DNA from: Algoriphagus sediminis
Lineage (GTDB): Bacteria > Bacteroidota > Bacteroidia > Cytophagales > Cyclobacteriaceae
DNA: 64,000 nucleotides
Direction: 5' to 3'
Assembly: GCF_030403435.1 (NCBI RefSeq)
Contig: NZ_JAUEPH010000003.1
Location: forward strand, 604,574 to 668,573
How positions within the stretch are numbered: the first letter of the stretch is position 1; every line of letters begins with the position of its first letter. The notes under the pieces were generated by a model, which saw nothing but the letters and a program-made list of their open reading frames with translations, had not been told where the DNA came from and did no database searches. Positions 1-8,560 of the stretch are shown here, one piece after another. Both the position numbers and the translations under genes were made by a program.

Positions 1-839
1 TCTTCATCAGACTCTTCAGACACTGCTTCCTCCTCTTCAGGTTCGGAAGCTCGGTCAGCTACCCATGCAGAATTGATCGCCTCTAGAGATCCACCGATTT
101 CATTAAACTCGGCAACTTCCCAGAACTGTAGCTTAGCCACACCCTGAAGAAGGTTTCTTACTCTTTCCTGATTGTCAACCCCTGGAAGTTCAATTTGAAT
201 TCTTCCGGATCCCTGAATCCTTTGAATATTTGGCTGAGATGTACCGAATCGGTCGATTCTAGTTCTCAGAATGTTGAAAGAACGATCAATCGCATTTTCA
301 ATTTCTGAATCGATGATTTCAAGAATTTCAGCGTCACTGGATTCCAATGAAATTCTACCTCTGTTTGCTGCAGTGGCGAAAATAGAGCTTAGGTTAGTGT
401 CTGGCTTTCTCTCTTGAAAGGCAGCATAGAAAAGATCAATATACTTTTCATTGGAAGTTTTGGCTTCCTCACGAGCATCTTCTACGGCAGCATTGAACGC
501 TTCATCTTTCGGGTTTCCTGCCAAACCTTTAACGATCTCTACAGGAGATACCGCAAGAGTTACGTGCATACCACCCTGTAAATCCAAACCGAGTCCAAGC
601 TCAGTTTCCTTTACTTCCTGGTAAGTGAAATCAGTCCCAAGGAAGTTATAAACAGGCTGTCTCCAGATGGAATCCAGATAAGACCTTCTTTTGGCAAAGT
701 CAACATTGCCGGAGGAGTCAGTCGCATAGGCCTGAGCCTCTTCTTTGACACCGTTTGATACAAATGTGAATGACAGATAGTACAGACAAAGGCCCGTAAT
801 AATCACTGTCAAAAACACAATGACACCTTTATTTTGCAT
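1..839 (-). CDS. secD: SecD (or SecDF) protein-export subunit, 5' part only
   Basis: Open minus-strand frame from the ATG at 839 to the window edge, about 279 residues, truncated by the edge. It starts MQNKGVIVFLTVIITGLCLYY, a first membrane helix, and then carries the SecD signature LGLDLQGGMHVTL near residue 90. The following periplasmic part includes RTRIDRFGTSQPNIQRIQG and IQIELPGVDNQERVRNLLQ, as in the P1 domain. SecD and SecF use the proton gradient to help exported proteins leave the SecYEG channel. Many Bacteroidota fuse SecD and SecF, and the missing 3' part would decide whether this is a fusion. The acidic Glu/Ser-rich stretch at the window edge is an insertion in the periplasmic domain. 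The identification is firm. Confidence 0.93.
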   Translation of the reverse strand, partial: MQNKGVIVFLTVIITGLCLYYLSFTFVSNGVKEEAQAYATDSSGNVDFAKRRSYLDSIWRQPVYNFLGTDFTYQEVKETELGLGLDLQGGMHVTLAVSPVEIVKGLAGNPKDEAFNAAVEDAREEAKTSNEKYIDLFYAAFQERKPDTNLSSIFATAANRGRISLESSDAEILEIIDSEIENAIDRSFNILRTRIDRFGTSQPNIQRIQGSGRIQIELPGVDNQERVRNLLQGVAKLQFWEVAEFNEIGGSLEAINSAWVADRASEPEEEEAVSEESDE

Positions 840-928
840 AAGGATATAATTATTAAGATTTAGATAAATACAAATAGAATGACAGGCAAGGATTCTTGCT
901 GTCTGGTAATCAGGTAATTAAGCAGATA

Positions 929-1282
929 CTAGGGTCCTTGTGGGGATATGACCCTTTCAAAAAATAACTCGCCTAGGGATGCACTGAATCCAACCGGCTG
1001 AATGATGGTTTCAATCAACTGGTTTTCAGAGTCTACAAGCTCGTAGATCAACCTGAAGGCAGTCTGAGTAATGTGGAGCGCAAAAGGAACAACTGCATCA
1101 ACAGCCACAGAAACGAATGTTTGATTTTCATTTTCTGTGCCTTGTTCCTGCATCTCAATAGCAGAATCCTGTATGGACTCATTGAGATATTCCAGGCTAC
1201 TGAAGAATAAGCAGAAAAGCAACGCAAAGCCCACGGCTAAACGCTTTCTGAATAAGTCGCTATTTCTGTTCTTTTGCTTCAT
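929..1282 (-). CDS. Small single-span membrane protein of unknown function
   Basis: 117 residues from the ATG at 1282. An in-frame TTG lies three codons upstream but has less support. The N-terminus is basic (KQKNRN, FRKR) and is followed by one hydrophobic helix (AVGFALLFCLFFSSLEYL), so the protein probably has a cytoplasmic N-terminus and a short acidic exported domain of about 85 residues. No cysteine pair or catalytic motif is visible, and I do not recognise a family. It lies between secD and udk on the same strand, so it may share their transcript. Coding status is supported by length and a sensible membrane topology only. Confidence 0.6.
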   Translation of the reverse strand: MKQKNRNSDLFRKRLAVGFALLFCLFFSSLEYLNESIQDSAIEMQEQGTENENQTFVSVAVDAVVPFALHITQTAFRLIYELVDSENQLIETIIQPVGFSASLGELFFERVISPQGP

Positions 1283-1327
1283 GCAGCGCAAATATAGCTA
1301 TTATTTAAAATCTATGTGTTTATGATT

Positions 1328-1960
1328 CTAAATTTTTGATGCCGAAGCAGCCTTACTTGATAGGTATGTATGAATGACCTCCAGAGCCCTGTCAAAGTTT
1401 TTGTTATTAGGAATAACCAAATCTGCCTCGGTCTTGTAGGGCCCAATGTATTTATCGTAAGCGGGCATCACATGGTTTTCATATCTATATAAAACATCAT
1501 CCAGATCATATCCTCGTTCGACTTTGTCACGAAGTATTCTTCTTTTTAGCATCAAATGCTCCTTGGCATCGATAAAGATCTTCAGATCCAAAAGATTGGC
1601 AAAACTTGGATGATAAAAGACGAAAATCCCTTCCACGACCAAAACAGAAGCCGGTTTGAATGTCATGATTTTTGCTTTTTGGGATTCGTTATTAAATGTA
1701 TATTCAGGCCTGCTGACCTTCTCCCCGGATTGCAGTTTCTTTAAATCCTCTTCAAAACTCACAAAATCAAAACTCTGAGGAATATCGAAGTTCTCTATTC
1801 CATTTTCATCTTTTTCCTGAAGATCAATAGATTTATAATAATTGTCTTGAGAGATCAAGCAAACCTCCTCGTCTTTAAAACTGTGAATTAGTTTTTCAAG
1901 GAAAAGAGTCTTTCCGGATCCAGATCCTCCTGTGATTCCTACGGTGAAAGGTTTGTTCAT
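1328..1960 (-). CDS. udk: Uridine kinase
   Basis: 210 residues, close to the usual 205-215 of bacterial uridine kinases. Walker A is GGSGSGKT at residues 11-18. It is followed by a DNYYK segment (SQDNYYKSID) and FDIPQSFDF, both typical of uridine/cytidine kinases and phosphoribulokinase-like P-loop proteins. VVEGIFVFYHP and the RRILRDKVERG lid region complete the family pattern. The enzyme phosphorylates uridine and cytidine to UMP and CMP for pyrimidine salvage in the cytoplasm. It is encoded just downstream of rdgB on the same strand, 26 bases away, so the two nucleotide-metabolism genes may be cotranscribed. Confidence 0.93.
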   Translation of the reverse strand: MNKPFTVGITGGSGSGKTLFLEKLIHSFKDEEVCLISQDNYYKSIDLQEKDENGIENFDIPQSFDFVSFEEDLKKLQSGEKVSRPEYTFNNESQKAKIMTFKPASVLVVEGIFVFYHPSFANLLDLKIFIDAKEHLMLKRRILRDKVERGYDLDDVLYRYENHVMPAYDKYIGPYKTEADLVIPNNKNFDRALEVIHTYLSSKAASASKI

Positions 1961-1986
1961 GCCTAAATTTATTCATTAAGAGTGGA

Positions 1987-2568
1987 TCAGGGCTTTCTTT
2001 CCATGAGAAACTTAGAAAGCTTCTTTACAGCCAGGCCCCGATGGCTGATTTCGTTTTTTTCTTCCAAACTCATTTCTGCAAAGGATAGACTTTTTCCGGA
2101 TGCCTTAAAAATAGGGTCATACCCAAATCCACCATCTCCGGTTTCTTCCTTAAGAATTTCACCATCTACGATTCCCTCGAAGGAAAATTCTTTACCACCA
2201 ATTATGAGCGCTATCACAGTCCTGAATCTTGCCCTTCGGTTTTCCTGATTCTTCAGGTTTTCCAGAAGCTTCTCAATATTGCGCTGATCTGATCGAGGCT
2301 CTCCAGCATATCTTCCTGAATAAACACCAGGATCCCCATTCAAACTTTCCACCTCCAAACCAGTATCATCCGCGAAGCAATCCACGCCAAATTTATCATG
2401 AACAAATCTTGCTTTTTGGAAGGCATTCTGATCCAGGGTATCCCCTGTCTCAGGAAGCTCTTCAAAGCATCCAATCTCCTTAAGCGAGACTATTTCAAAG
2501 CGGTCTCCCAAGGCAGATTTCACCTCTTCAATTTTCTTTGGATTATTCGTGGCGAAGCAGATTTTCAT
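1987..2568 (-). CDS. rdgB: XTP/dITP pyrophosphatase (RdgB/HAM1)
   Basis: 193 residues from the ATG at 2568; the codon just upstream is an in-frame GTG. The N-terminal ATNNPKKIEEV loop (the family's TxNxxK) and the central FADDTGLEVESLNGDPGVYS are diagnostic of the HAM1/RdgB family. GDGGFGYDPIF and the C-terminal SHRGLAVKKL also match. The enzyme hydrolyses deaminated purine triphosphates (ITP, dITP, XTP) to the monophosphate and so keeps them out of DNA and RNA. Length is normal and no catalytic residue appears to be missing. It precedes udk on the minus strand. Confidence 0.95.
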   Translation of the reverse strand: MKICFATNNPKKIEEVKSALGDRFEIVSLKEIGCFEELPETGDTLDQNAFQKARFVHDKFGVDCFADDTGLEVESLNGDPGVYSGRYAGEPRSDQRNIEKLLENLKNQENRRARFRTVIALIIGGKEFSFEGIVDGEILKEETGDGGFGYDPIFKASGKSLSFAEMSLEEKNEISHRGLAVKKLSKFLMERKP

Positions 2569-2649
2569 CACCCAAATAAAACCATAAATTCGCTTTTGAC
2601 ATAGAAAATAAAGACCTCAACCATTTCATAGCTTTTAGCCCCTACCCAA

Positions 2650-3213
2650 ATGAAAAAAATAACTGTTTACTGTGGCTCTCGATCCGGAAATTCGGAAATC
2701 TACAAACAAGGAGTGGAAAGGTTGGCTCAGGAGATGGTAAGAAGGGATTTAAGCCTGATTTATGGAGCAGGCCATGTGGGTCTGATGGGGGTGATTGCCG
2801 ATGTAATGTTAGAAAATGGCAAAGAAGTCATTGGAATTATTCCACAAAAATTGGTCGATCGAGAGGTGGCTCATCAAGGTTGTACTGAGCTGGTCATTGT
2901 GGAAACCATGCGAGATAGAAAATGGCTCATGGCTGAGCAGGGGGATGGTTTTATAGCCATGCCGGGTGGGATTGGTACTCTGGAAGAGCTCTTTGAGGTA
3001 ATGACTTTGAATCAGCTGCATTACATAGAGAAGCCTCTTGCTTTGTATAATCTGGCTGGATATTATGATCCCTTGCTAAAATTTCTGGATCATGCCTCAG
3101 AGGAAGGCTTTTTATATGGCTCAGTGGAAAAAAGTATTATTGTGTCGGATGATCCTGTTGAGATCATGGATAGAATGCAGGCTTTTCAGCCAACCGGAAA
3201 TTCAGATTGGTAA
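2650..3213 (+). CDS. LOG-family (TIGR00730) nucleoside 5'-monophosphate phosphoribohydrolase
   Basis: 187 residues. The family hallmark PGGIGTLEE is at residues 105-113, preceded by the conserved MRDRKWLM (87-94); an N-terminal CGSR and YGAGHVGLMG form the Rossmann nucleotide-binding part. This family was long annotated as lysine decarboxylase. Plant and bacterial members (LOG) release cytokinin bases or ribose 5-phosphate from nucleoside monophosphates. The bacterial physiological substrate is uncertain. It is divergent from rdgB, with 81 bases between the starts for both promoters. Confidence 0.88.
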   Translation: MKKITVYCGSRSGNSEIYKQGVERLAQEMVRRDLSLIYGAGHVGLMGVIADVMLENGKEVIGIIPQKLVDREVAHQGCTELVIVETMRDRKWLMAEQGDGFIAMPGGIGTLEELFEVMTLNQLHYIEKPLALYNLAGYYDPLLKFLDHASEEGFLYGSVEKSIIVSDDPVEIMDRMQAFQPTGNSDW

Positions 3214-3342
3214 CATTCCCCTAAGCGCAATTCAAAAGTCAAATTTAGCTTTTGGGAATTTTTCGATGGGAAAAGGGCTATTTTCCAAAGCTTATTCGGT
3301 TTCATTTGTATTATTTTCTACTTTTGATCAAGTCTTTCTAAA

Positions 3343-3846
3343 ATGATCGAAAAAATCTTTCCTCTGGACAAAAACTATATTCTGCGGCAAGCTCAGTTTG
3401 CCATGGAAGAGGAATTGATGGACCAAATGGTTTACGAGCTTAAGCGCTCCTACACATATCTGTATAATCCGCTCAGGTTAATGGATGAAACCTACGCACA
3501 GATTTTGGATACTTTTGAATTTCCTTCCGATCGATTAAGACTTATCTACCGTCAGCTTTGTGGTATCTACCGCTACAAAAATGCCGACAACCAACTCAAA
3601 ATGCTTTTCGATGGTCGTTCACATTTTGACGTATTCAAAGAAGAGTGGGAGGCAGACTTCATAGCTTATGTGAAGGAGCTTGGCCAACATGAACAATACG
3701 TGAAGACCCTGCTTCGAATGACCATTTTATATGACGGTGAATCCCGCGCTGAGTGGGCAGAGAATCATTGTAAATCCTTTATTAACCAATTTTTTGGTGT
3801 TAAAGTGATCAAAAGTCATGGTGAGTTAAAACTCAAAGTCAGCTAA
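3343..3846 (+). CDS. Conserved-looking helical protein of unknown function
   Basis: 167 residues with no signal peptide or membrane segment. The sequence is rich in charged and aromatic residues, with long stretches likely to be alpha-helical (for example YELKRSYTYLYNPLRLMDETYAQILDTF is 28 residues; key feature is the Tyr/Arg-rich helix). Two tyrosine-rich patches, YRQLCGIYRY and YTYLYN, stand out. I do not recognise a domain. It is cytoplasmic by composition. It converges on the M81 gene, with only one base between the two stop codons, so it is probably an independent unit with its own promoter in the 130-base gap after the LOG gene. Confidence 0.7.
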   Translation: MIEKIFPLDKNYILRQAQFAMEEELMDQMVYELKRSYTYLYNPLRLMDETYAQILDTFEFPSDRLRLIYRQLCGIYRYKNADNQLKMLFDGRSHFDVFKEEWEADFIAYVKELGQHEQYVKTLLRMTILYDGESRAEWAENHCKSFINQFFGVKVIKSHGELKLKVS

Positions 3847-3847
3847 A

Positions 3848-5398
3848 TCAGCTCCCGGATTCGGGAATCCAAACAACTTCTAAAGCGGGATTCTCCATAT
3901 CCCTATCCAGCGGAAAAATGGGTCTTTCGAGACGCTTATAATCCAAACGTTCTAAATCCTGATCAACTCCACCCGGTGTCAAGGCCATAATCCAACCTTT
4001 TCGCATTTCGTAAAGCTCTGGAACCAGATAACCGATCTTCACAACAACGATATCGGTATTTCTAGGATCTAATCCGAGGTTAGTAAAATCTTCTTCCTGA
4101 TGGTAAGGCTTGCGACGATTGGTTACAATTACGCGAATGCTTCCTACCCGAACGACAACCTCTACATCGGCATCTACATCACCTTCCAAAATGCTTTCAA
4201 TTTCACCTTCGAGTAGGATAGGGGGAGCAAATCTATCATCCACTTCTGCGCCCACAAATGCAGATACTTCGCCACCTTCTCCAATTACTAGTGCTTTATC
4301 AATCAGCTTAGGACCCGGAATAGAAGCATAAATCAGAGAAGGACCAGATTCAGATTTGAACTCTTCACGAGCCAAAAGCTCCCTCAATGTCCAGGTTACA
4401 TCACCAGCACCTCCGGCTGTGGGATTATCGCCCATGTCACTGATGATAAATGGACTTTCATCACTATTCAGCGCCAATTCAAGACTTTCATCCAATGAAG
4501 CCACCGGAGCGACGAACTCAAATTCATTCCGTACATCCCAGAAACTCTGAGCCAGCATCTTTGCTCCTTTTTCGATTTCTTCTTGGTCATCCCCTGTGAC
4601 CATCACTACTCCGTGATTCCGAGGTTCGTCCGCCCAGGGATATCCCATCCATATTGCAGCATCGATCACTCCAGGTTTGTCTGCTACTCCCGGTACTTTG
4701 GCATAAAGCCCCTTTCCCGGCTCAATCCTGGTACTGGTCTTCTCTCCGGGTAATAGAATGGGTACTTTTACCCAAGCCTTGTATGAGGGTTTTCCTTTTC
4801 CAGATTTAAGACGTGAAATGAGATTCGCTACTGCTCGTCTCTTTGACTCAATGGCATCCTCATGAGGAGCCATACGGTAGCAGGTAATTAGATCGGAATT
4901 TTTTGCCAAGGTATGAGAGACATTTCCATGTAAATCCATGGAAGTGGAAATCAAGGTTTCAAAGCCTACCACCTCCCGAACTCTAGTTATAAAATCCCCT
5001 TCCGGATCATCCAAGCCTACAACGCTCATGGCACCATGGATGTCGAAAAATAAACCGTCATAGGGCAAATCCGCTCTCAGCTTATCCAGAGTTTCCTCAA
5101 CTAATTTTTCATAAACCTCTCTTTTCACTGCCCCACCAGGAATGGCATGCGCACGAAGTGTGGGTACCCAATTAGCGGATTTTCTGAGAACGGAATCCTC
5201 CCTCATGAATGGGTAGAAAGTAAACACTTCTTCATCCCTTCGGGCTTTGAAGGCCATTTCATCTGAAAGAGCAGGAGAAAAGGTGCTGGACTCTATAGCC
5301 AGTCCGGCAATTGCAATCTTCGGTAACTCTTCTTTATTGGGCTCAGCTGTACAGCTAAAGAGAATAATCAGGGAAAGGAGATAAATGTAATTCTTCAT
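3848..5398 (-). CDS. M81 (MlrC-like) metallopeptidase lipoprotein
   Basis: 516 residues from the ATG at 5398. That start gives a clean lipoprotein signal, MKNYIYLLSLIILFSC, whereas longer readings run into the upstream gene. Family landmarks in order: IAGLAIESSTFSP, DGLFFDIHGAMS, STSMDLHGNVS, CYRMAPHED and DMGDNPTAGGAGD; the His/Asp residues are those expected to bind zinc in MlrC (microcystinase C)-type proteins. MlrC cuts small cyclic-toxin peptides, but most M81 proteins in sugar operons have no proven substrate. It is the last gene of the alpha-glucuronidase operon, 4 bases from the mutarotase stop, so a role in handling a sugar-acid or lactone-like compound at the cell envelope is possible but inferred. 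Confidence 0.85.
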   Translation of the reverse strand: MKNYIYLLSLIILFSCTAEPNKEELPKIAIAGLAIESSTFSPALSDEMAFKARRDEEVFTFYPFMREDSVLRKSANWVPTLRAHAIPGGAVKREVYEKLVEETLDKLRADLPYDGLFFDIHGAMSVVGLDDPEGDFITRVREVVGFETLISTSMDLHGNVSHTLAKNSDLITCYRMAPHEDAIESKRRAVANLISRLKSGKGKPSYKAWVKVPILLPGEKTSTRIEPGKGLYAKVPGVADKPGVIDAAIWMGYPWADEPRNHGVVMVTGDDQEEIEKGAKMLAQSFWDVRNEFEFVAPVASLDESLELALNSDESPFIISDMGDNPTAGGAGDVTWTLRELLAREEFKSESGPSLIYASIPGPKLIDKALVIGEGGEVSAFVGAEVDDRFAPPILLEGEIESILEGDVDADVEVVVRVGSIRVIVTNRRKPYHQEEDFTNLGLDPRNTDIVVVKIGYLVPELYEMRKGWIMALTPGGVDQDLERLDYKRLERPIFPLDRDMENPALEVVWIPESGS

Positions 5399-5402
5399 AA
5401 TT

Positions 5403-5744
5403 CTAGTAGTCAGATTTAAAAATTTGATCCATAAGCACCCATTTCTGTCCCGGTTTAGCCCAGGGTAAAGGCTTTTGAAAAGTCCACATGAGATCTTCCC
5501 ATTCTTGGATCTTAGGGTTGGCCGCGTCTTTTTTGGCTTTTTCTTCAAAGCTGAAATCATCCTCAGTTTCCATAACTAAAATCATTCGATTTCCCGTTCG
5601 GAAAATTTCAATGGATAAAATCCCACAAGCCTTGTCATGGGCCACTACTTCCGGCCAGGCATTGCCTGGAGCATGGTATTCTTCATATTTTTTGATGGAT
5701 TCTTCATCGTCGATGAGATCGAGGGCTAAGTAAAATCTTTTCAT
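5403..5744 (-). CDS. L-rhamnose/L-fucose mutarotase-like protein
   Basis: 113 residues, close to the ~105 of RhaM. The N-terminal YEEYHAPGNAWPE motif (His24, Trp30-Pro31-Glu32) matches the RhaM pattern H-x(4-5)-WPE around the active site. Central GILSIEIFRTGNRM and C-terminal WEDLMWTFQKPLPWA follow the dimeric alpha-beta barrel fold. RhaM interconverts the alpha and beta anomers of L-rhamnose; relatives act on L-fucose. It lies 4 bases from the genes on either side in the minus-strand sugar operon, next to a dehydrogenase related to L-galactose/L-fucose dehydrogenases. That makes a 6-deoxy or L-sugar the likely substrate by context only. Confidence 0.82.
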   Translation of the reverse strand: MKRFYLALDLIDDEESIKKYEEYHAPGNAWPEVVAHDKACGILSIEIFRTGNRMILVMETEDDFSFEEKAKKDAANPKIQEWEDLMWTFQKPLPWAKPGQKWVLMDQIFKSDY

Positions 5745-5748
5745 GTAT

Positions 5749-6567
5749 TCAATCTTTAAAGAATCGAGTGAAACTTTCTATGGTCATTTTCGCAGCTTCT
5801 TCTGGGTTGGGAACTGGAAAGGCTTCGGCAGAGATAAAACCACTATATCCACTTTCTTTCAAAACCTTGGCGATGGGACTCATGTCCGTGTGGCCGGAGC
5901 CAATTGGCGAGCGATTGCTGTCTGCGAAGTGGATATGACCAATTTTTGAAGCATTTTCTTTAATACTTTCTGCAAGATCTGATTCCTCAATATTCATATG
6001 AAATAAATCCGCGAGTAGCTTAACCCCTTTAGCATCTCCTTCCTTCAGTAAGGCAGCTCCATCTGTAAGTCTATTAATCAGATTCGTTTCGTACCGGTTT
6101 AGTGGCTCATAAATCAAGAATGTGTTTAAGCTTGCAGCCAAAGCTCCCAATTCTTTGAGTGCTTCCTTTAGCCAGTTCAAACTTTGGCTTCTGGAATTTC
6201 CCGGAAGGGCATGCCCTTGCATGGATCCGATAATAGCCGGAGCACCAAAAGCCGCTCCAAAGCGGATCATACCTTCGATAAATGCCTTTGCTTTCTGTCG
6301 GATGCTAGGATCTGGATCTGTCAAAGTAAGGCCGTGCAGAACTTTCCCTGCTCCTGTCCCTACCGCGGCGAGCTCCAATGAATACTTCTCCAAAAGTTCA
6401 TGCAGGTATTCAATTTCCATTAATTCGGGGGAAGGGGTAAAGAGCTCTATCCCATCAAATCCAAGGTTTTGAGCCTTCTTCATTCCCTCCTCCAGGTCTT
6501 CCCAAAAAATCCATGGGCCGGTTTTGATTTGAGGGACTAATGCTATGGTTACTGCTGATTTGATCAT
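5749..6567 (-). CDS. Sugar phosphate isomerase/epimerase (xylose-isomerase-like TIM barrel)
   Basis: 272 residues. The sequence follows the AP-endonuclease/xylose isomerase-like barrel: N-terminal ALVPQIKTGPWIFWEDLEEG, LGFDGIELF, then EPLNRYETNLINRL (metal-binding Glu), LLADLFHMNIEE (Asp/His), IGHIHFADSNRSPIGSGH and FISAEAF. These metal ligands are all visible. Related enzymes isomerise ketoses, inosose or hydroxypyruvate; the exact substrate cannot be read from sequence. The start overlaps the end of the zinc dehydrogenase by 4 bases, so translation is probably coupled. The role in the operon is presumably an aldose-ketose step. Confidence 0.85.
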   Translation of the reverse strand: MIKSAVTIALVPQIKTGPWIFWEDLEEGMKKAQNLGFDGIELFTPSPELMEIEYLHELLEKYSLELAAVGTGAGKVLHGLTLTDPDPSIRQKAKAFIEGMIRFGAAFGAPAIIGSMQGHALPGNSRSQSLNWLKEALKELGALAASLNTFLIYEPLNRYETNLINRLTDGAALLKEGDAKGVKLLADLFHMNIEESDLAESIKENASKIGHIHFADSNRSPIGSGHTDMSPIAKVLKESGYSGFISAEAFPVPNPEEAAKMTIESFTRFFKD

Positions 6568-7592
6568 GCTTTCTCTAAGTCAATCATAATTTTTATAATT
6601 CCTTTGGCGTCTTTCGCCCAGGCTTCCAAAGTTTCTGGCCCTTCATCAAGCGAGATGGTTTTACTAATGACTTCTTCCACTGGAAATCGTCCTGATTCCA
6701 GATACTTAATGACCATCGGAAAATCCTCTCGACCTACGCAGTTTCGCGAACCCAAAATTTCGATTTCCTTTTGTACAAAAAGAGAAGTGTTAAAAGAGAC
6801 CTCATGCTTTGCATAGCCTATGCAAACCACCCGGCCAGTGAAAGCCACTTCTTCTACTGACATCTGATAGGTTTGAGGGCTACCCACAGCTTCTATGATC
6901 ACATCCGGCCCATGCCCACTGGTACACTCCTTGAGAAATTCGGACACAAGGGTATGAGTGGGATTCGCTGTGAACTCTGCCCCGATTTTCTTTGCAACTG
7001 CTATTTTGGAATCATCAAGGTCTATAGCAATTACCTTCGCCCCTCGCTCCACAGCTCCCGCTACCGCACCAAGTCCTACGATTCCGCACCCGATCACGGC
7101 AACCATATCCTCATTACTCACTCTCCCTCTATCCACAGCATGAAAGCCTACGGTCAACGGTTCAGCCAAAGCTAATTCCCGGGTACTCAGTTTCTCGGAG
7201 TAGAAAAAATCCTTCCAGGGTAAAACGATATAATTAGTCATTGCTCCAGGTCTGCGAACCCCCATGGTTTTATTGGTTCTGCAAGCATTTGGTCTTTGAT
7301 TTAAACAGGCTTTGCATTTGCCGCAGGCTAAGTATGGATAGACTGTACCCCTAAGACCTTTGTAAATCGACTTTGGGACACTATTTCCAATTTCTTCCAC
7401 GATCCCTCCGACCTCATGTCCGAGGATATTCGGGTATTCCTGAAGTGGGAACATACCCTTGAAGGAATTCAGATCCCCTCCGCAAAAACCCACCTTATCC
7501 ACCTTAAGGAGAATCTCTTCATCTCCTGGAGAAGGTTTTTCTATTTCGCGGATTTCTGACTTACCAACATCAGTTAAAAAAAGTGCTTTCAT
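6564..7592 (-). CDS. Zinc-dependent medium-chain dehydrogenase
   Basis: 342 residues, a normal MDR length. Catalytic zinc ligands are Cys37 and His59-Glu60 (GHEVGG). The structural zinc lobe has Cys90, Cys93, Cys96 and Cys104. The Rossmann glycines are in VIGCGIVGLGAV, followed by an acidic VIAIDLDDSK, which favours NAD over NADP. The family includes sorbitol, threonine and L-galactonate/L-idonate dehydrogenases. In this operon it presumably oxidises a sugar alcohol or aldonate. It is 3 bases downstream of the aldo/keto reductase gene. Confidence 0.88.
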   Translation of the reverse strand: MKALFLTDVGKSEIREIEKPSPGDEEILLKVDKVGFCGGDLNSFKGMFPLQEYPNILGHEVGGIVEEIGNSVPKSIYKGLRGTVYPYLACGKCKACLNQRPNACRTNKTMGVRRPGAMTNYIVLPWKDFFYSEKLSTRELALAEPLTVGFHAVDRGRVSNEDMVAVIGCGIVGLGAVAGAVERGAKVIAIDLDDSKIAVAKKIGAEFTANPTHTLVSEFLKECTSGHGPDVIIEAVGSPQTYQMSVEEVAFTGRVVCIGYAKHEVSFNTSLFVQKEIEILGSRNCVGREDFPMVIKYLESGRFPVEEVISKTISLDEGPETLEAWAKDAKGIIKIMIDLEKA

Positions 7593-7595
7593 AGG

Positions 7596-8528
7596 CTACA
7601 GGTTGTTCTCAGGTTTTCCCTCGAACCACATTTGATTTTTATAAGGAGCAACAAGCTTTTCTATCGACTTCATCAACTCTTCCGGAATGCTTAAATCAAT
7701 TGCTGCCAAGTTTTTCTCCACTATTTCCGGTTCACACATTCCCACGATGGTCGTGGAGATTCCCTCATGCTTCATTGCAAAATTCATAGCCACCTGACTG
7801 AGGTCAAGTTCATAACTTTTGCAGAGTTCTATCAGCTTCGGCTGTAAAGCTTTGACTTCATCTGGAGATCGATGCCATTCTGGCAATTCGGCATCTGAGA
7901 GGATGCGTTGCATCAAAGGCGCCGCATTCATGAGTCCGAGATCTTTTTCCCGACTCAGCGGAACCAGCTCGTCATTTATTTCATCTTCCAGCAGATTATA
8001 ATGGCCCCATGATAAAATCGTATCTATTTCTACTTCTCTGGCGATTTGGGCCAAGTATCGAACGGGCAGTCCCGTGATTCCCACAAAGCGGGCCTTCCCT
8101 GATTTCTTCACTTCGTGCAAAGCTGGAATAGCCACCTCGGTGATGAGGGATTTATCCACGAACTCAATATCATGCAGCTGGTAAAGATCAAGATAATCAG
8201 TCTGTAACCGCTTCAGTGAATCTTCAATACTCGAAAAAATTCGCTCCCTGGAAAAATCAAATTCCTCCAGACCATATCTGCCGCATTTACTGGCAAGGGT
8301 AACTTTATCCCGTTTGCCCTTCAGGGCTTTCCCCAGACGAGTTTCTGCCAAGGTCAATCCATAAAAGGGAGCCACATCGAAGAAATTGATTCCTTGATCT
8401 ATGGCTAAATGTGCAGAAGCCAATGCGGTGGACTCATCCACAGGGTCGAAAACATTCCCCATAGGAGATGCTCCAAACCCCAAAATAGAGACCTGTAGCT
8501 CTGTCTTTCCAAGTCTTCTAAACTCCAT
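7596..8528 (-). CDS. Aldo/keto reductase, L-galactose (L-fucose) dehydrogenase type
   Basis: 310 residues with an intact AKR tetrad Asp51, Tyr56, Lys81 and His119. The order of segments LGFGASPMGNVF, INFFDVAPFYG, LASKCGRYG, FDFSRERI, LHDIEF, FVGITGLPVRYL and SWGHYNLL resembles plant L-galactose dehydrogenase throughout, more than generic AKRs (recognised from memory, not by search). Such enzymes oxidise C1 of L-galactose, L-fucose or D-arabinose to the lactone with NAD(P). In the operon, a C1 dehydrogenase next to a mutarotase suggests a non-phosphorylating L-sugar oxidation route. This is an inference. Confidence 0.87.
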   Translation of the reverse strand: MEFRRLGKTELQVSILGFGASPMGNVFDPVDESTALASAHLAIDQGINFFDVAPFYGLTLAETRLGKALKGKRDKVTLASKCGRYGLEEFDFSRERIFSSIEDSLKRLQTDYLDLYQLHDIEFVDKSLITEVAIPALHEVKKSGKARFVGITGLPVRYLAQIAREVEIDTILSWGHYNLLEDEINDELVPLSREKDLGLMNAAPLMQRILSDAELPEWHRSPDEVKALQPKLIELCKSYELDLSQVAMNFAMKHEGISTTIVGMCEPEIVEKNLAAIDLSIPEELMKSIEKLVAPYKNQMWFEGKPENNL

Positions 8529-8560
8529 GCTTTAAGATAGAAGTTTTACTTCAATTCTGA

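Noticed and set aside
4110..4331. A Thr/Ser-rich plus-strand frame inside the M81 gene
   Set aside because: It is the reverse complement of a well-supported coding region and has no independent features.
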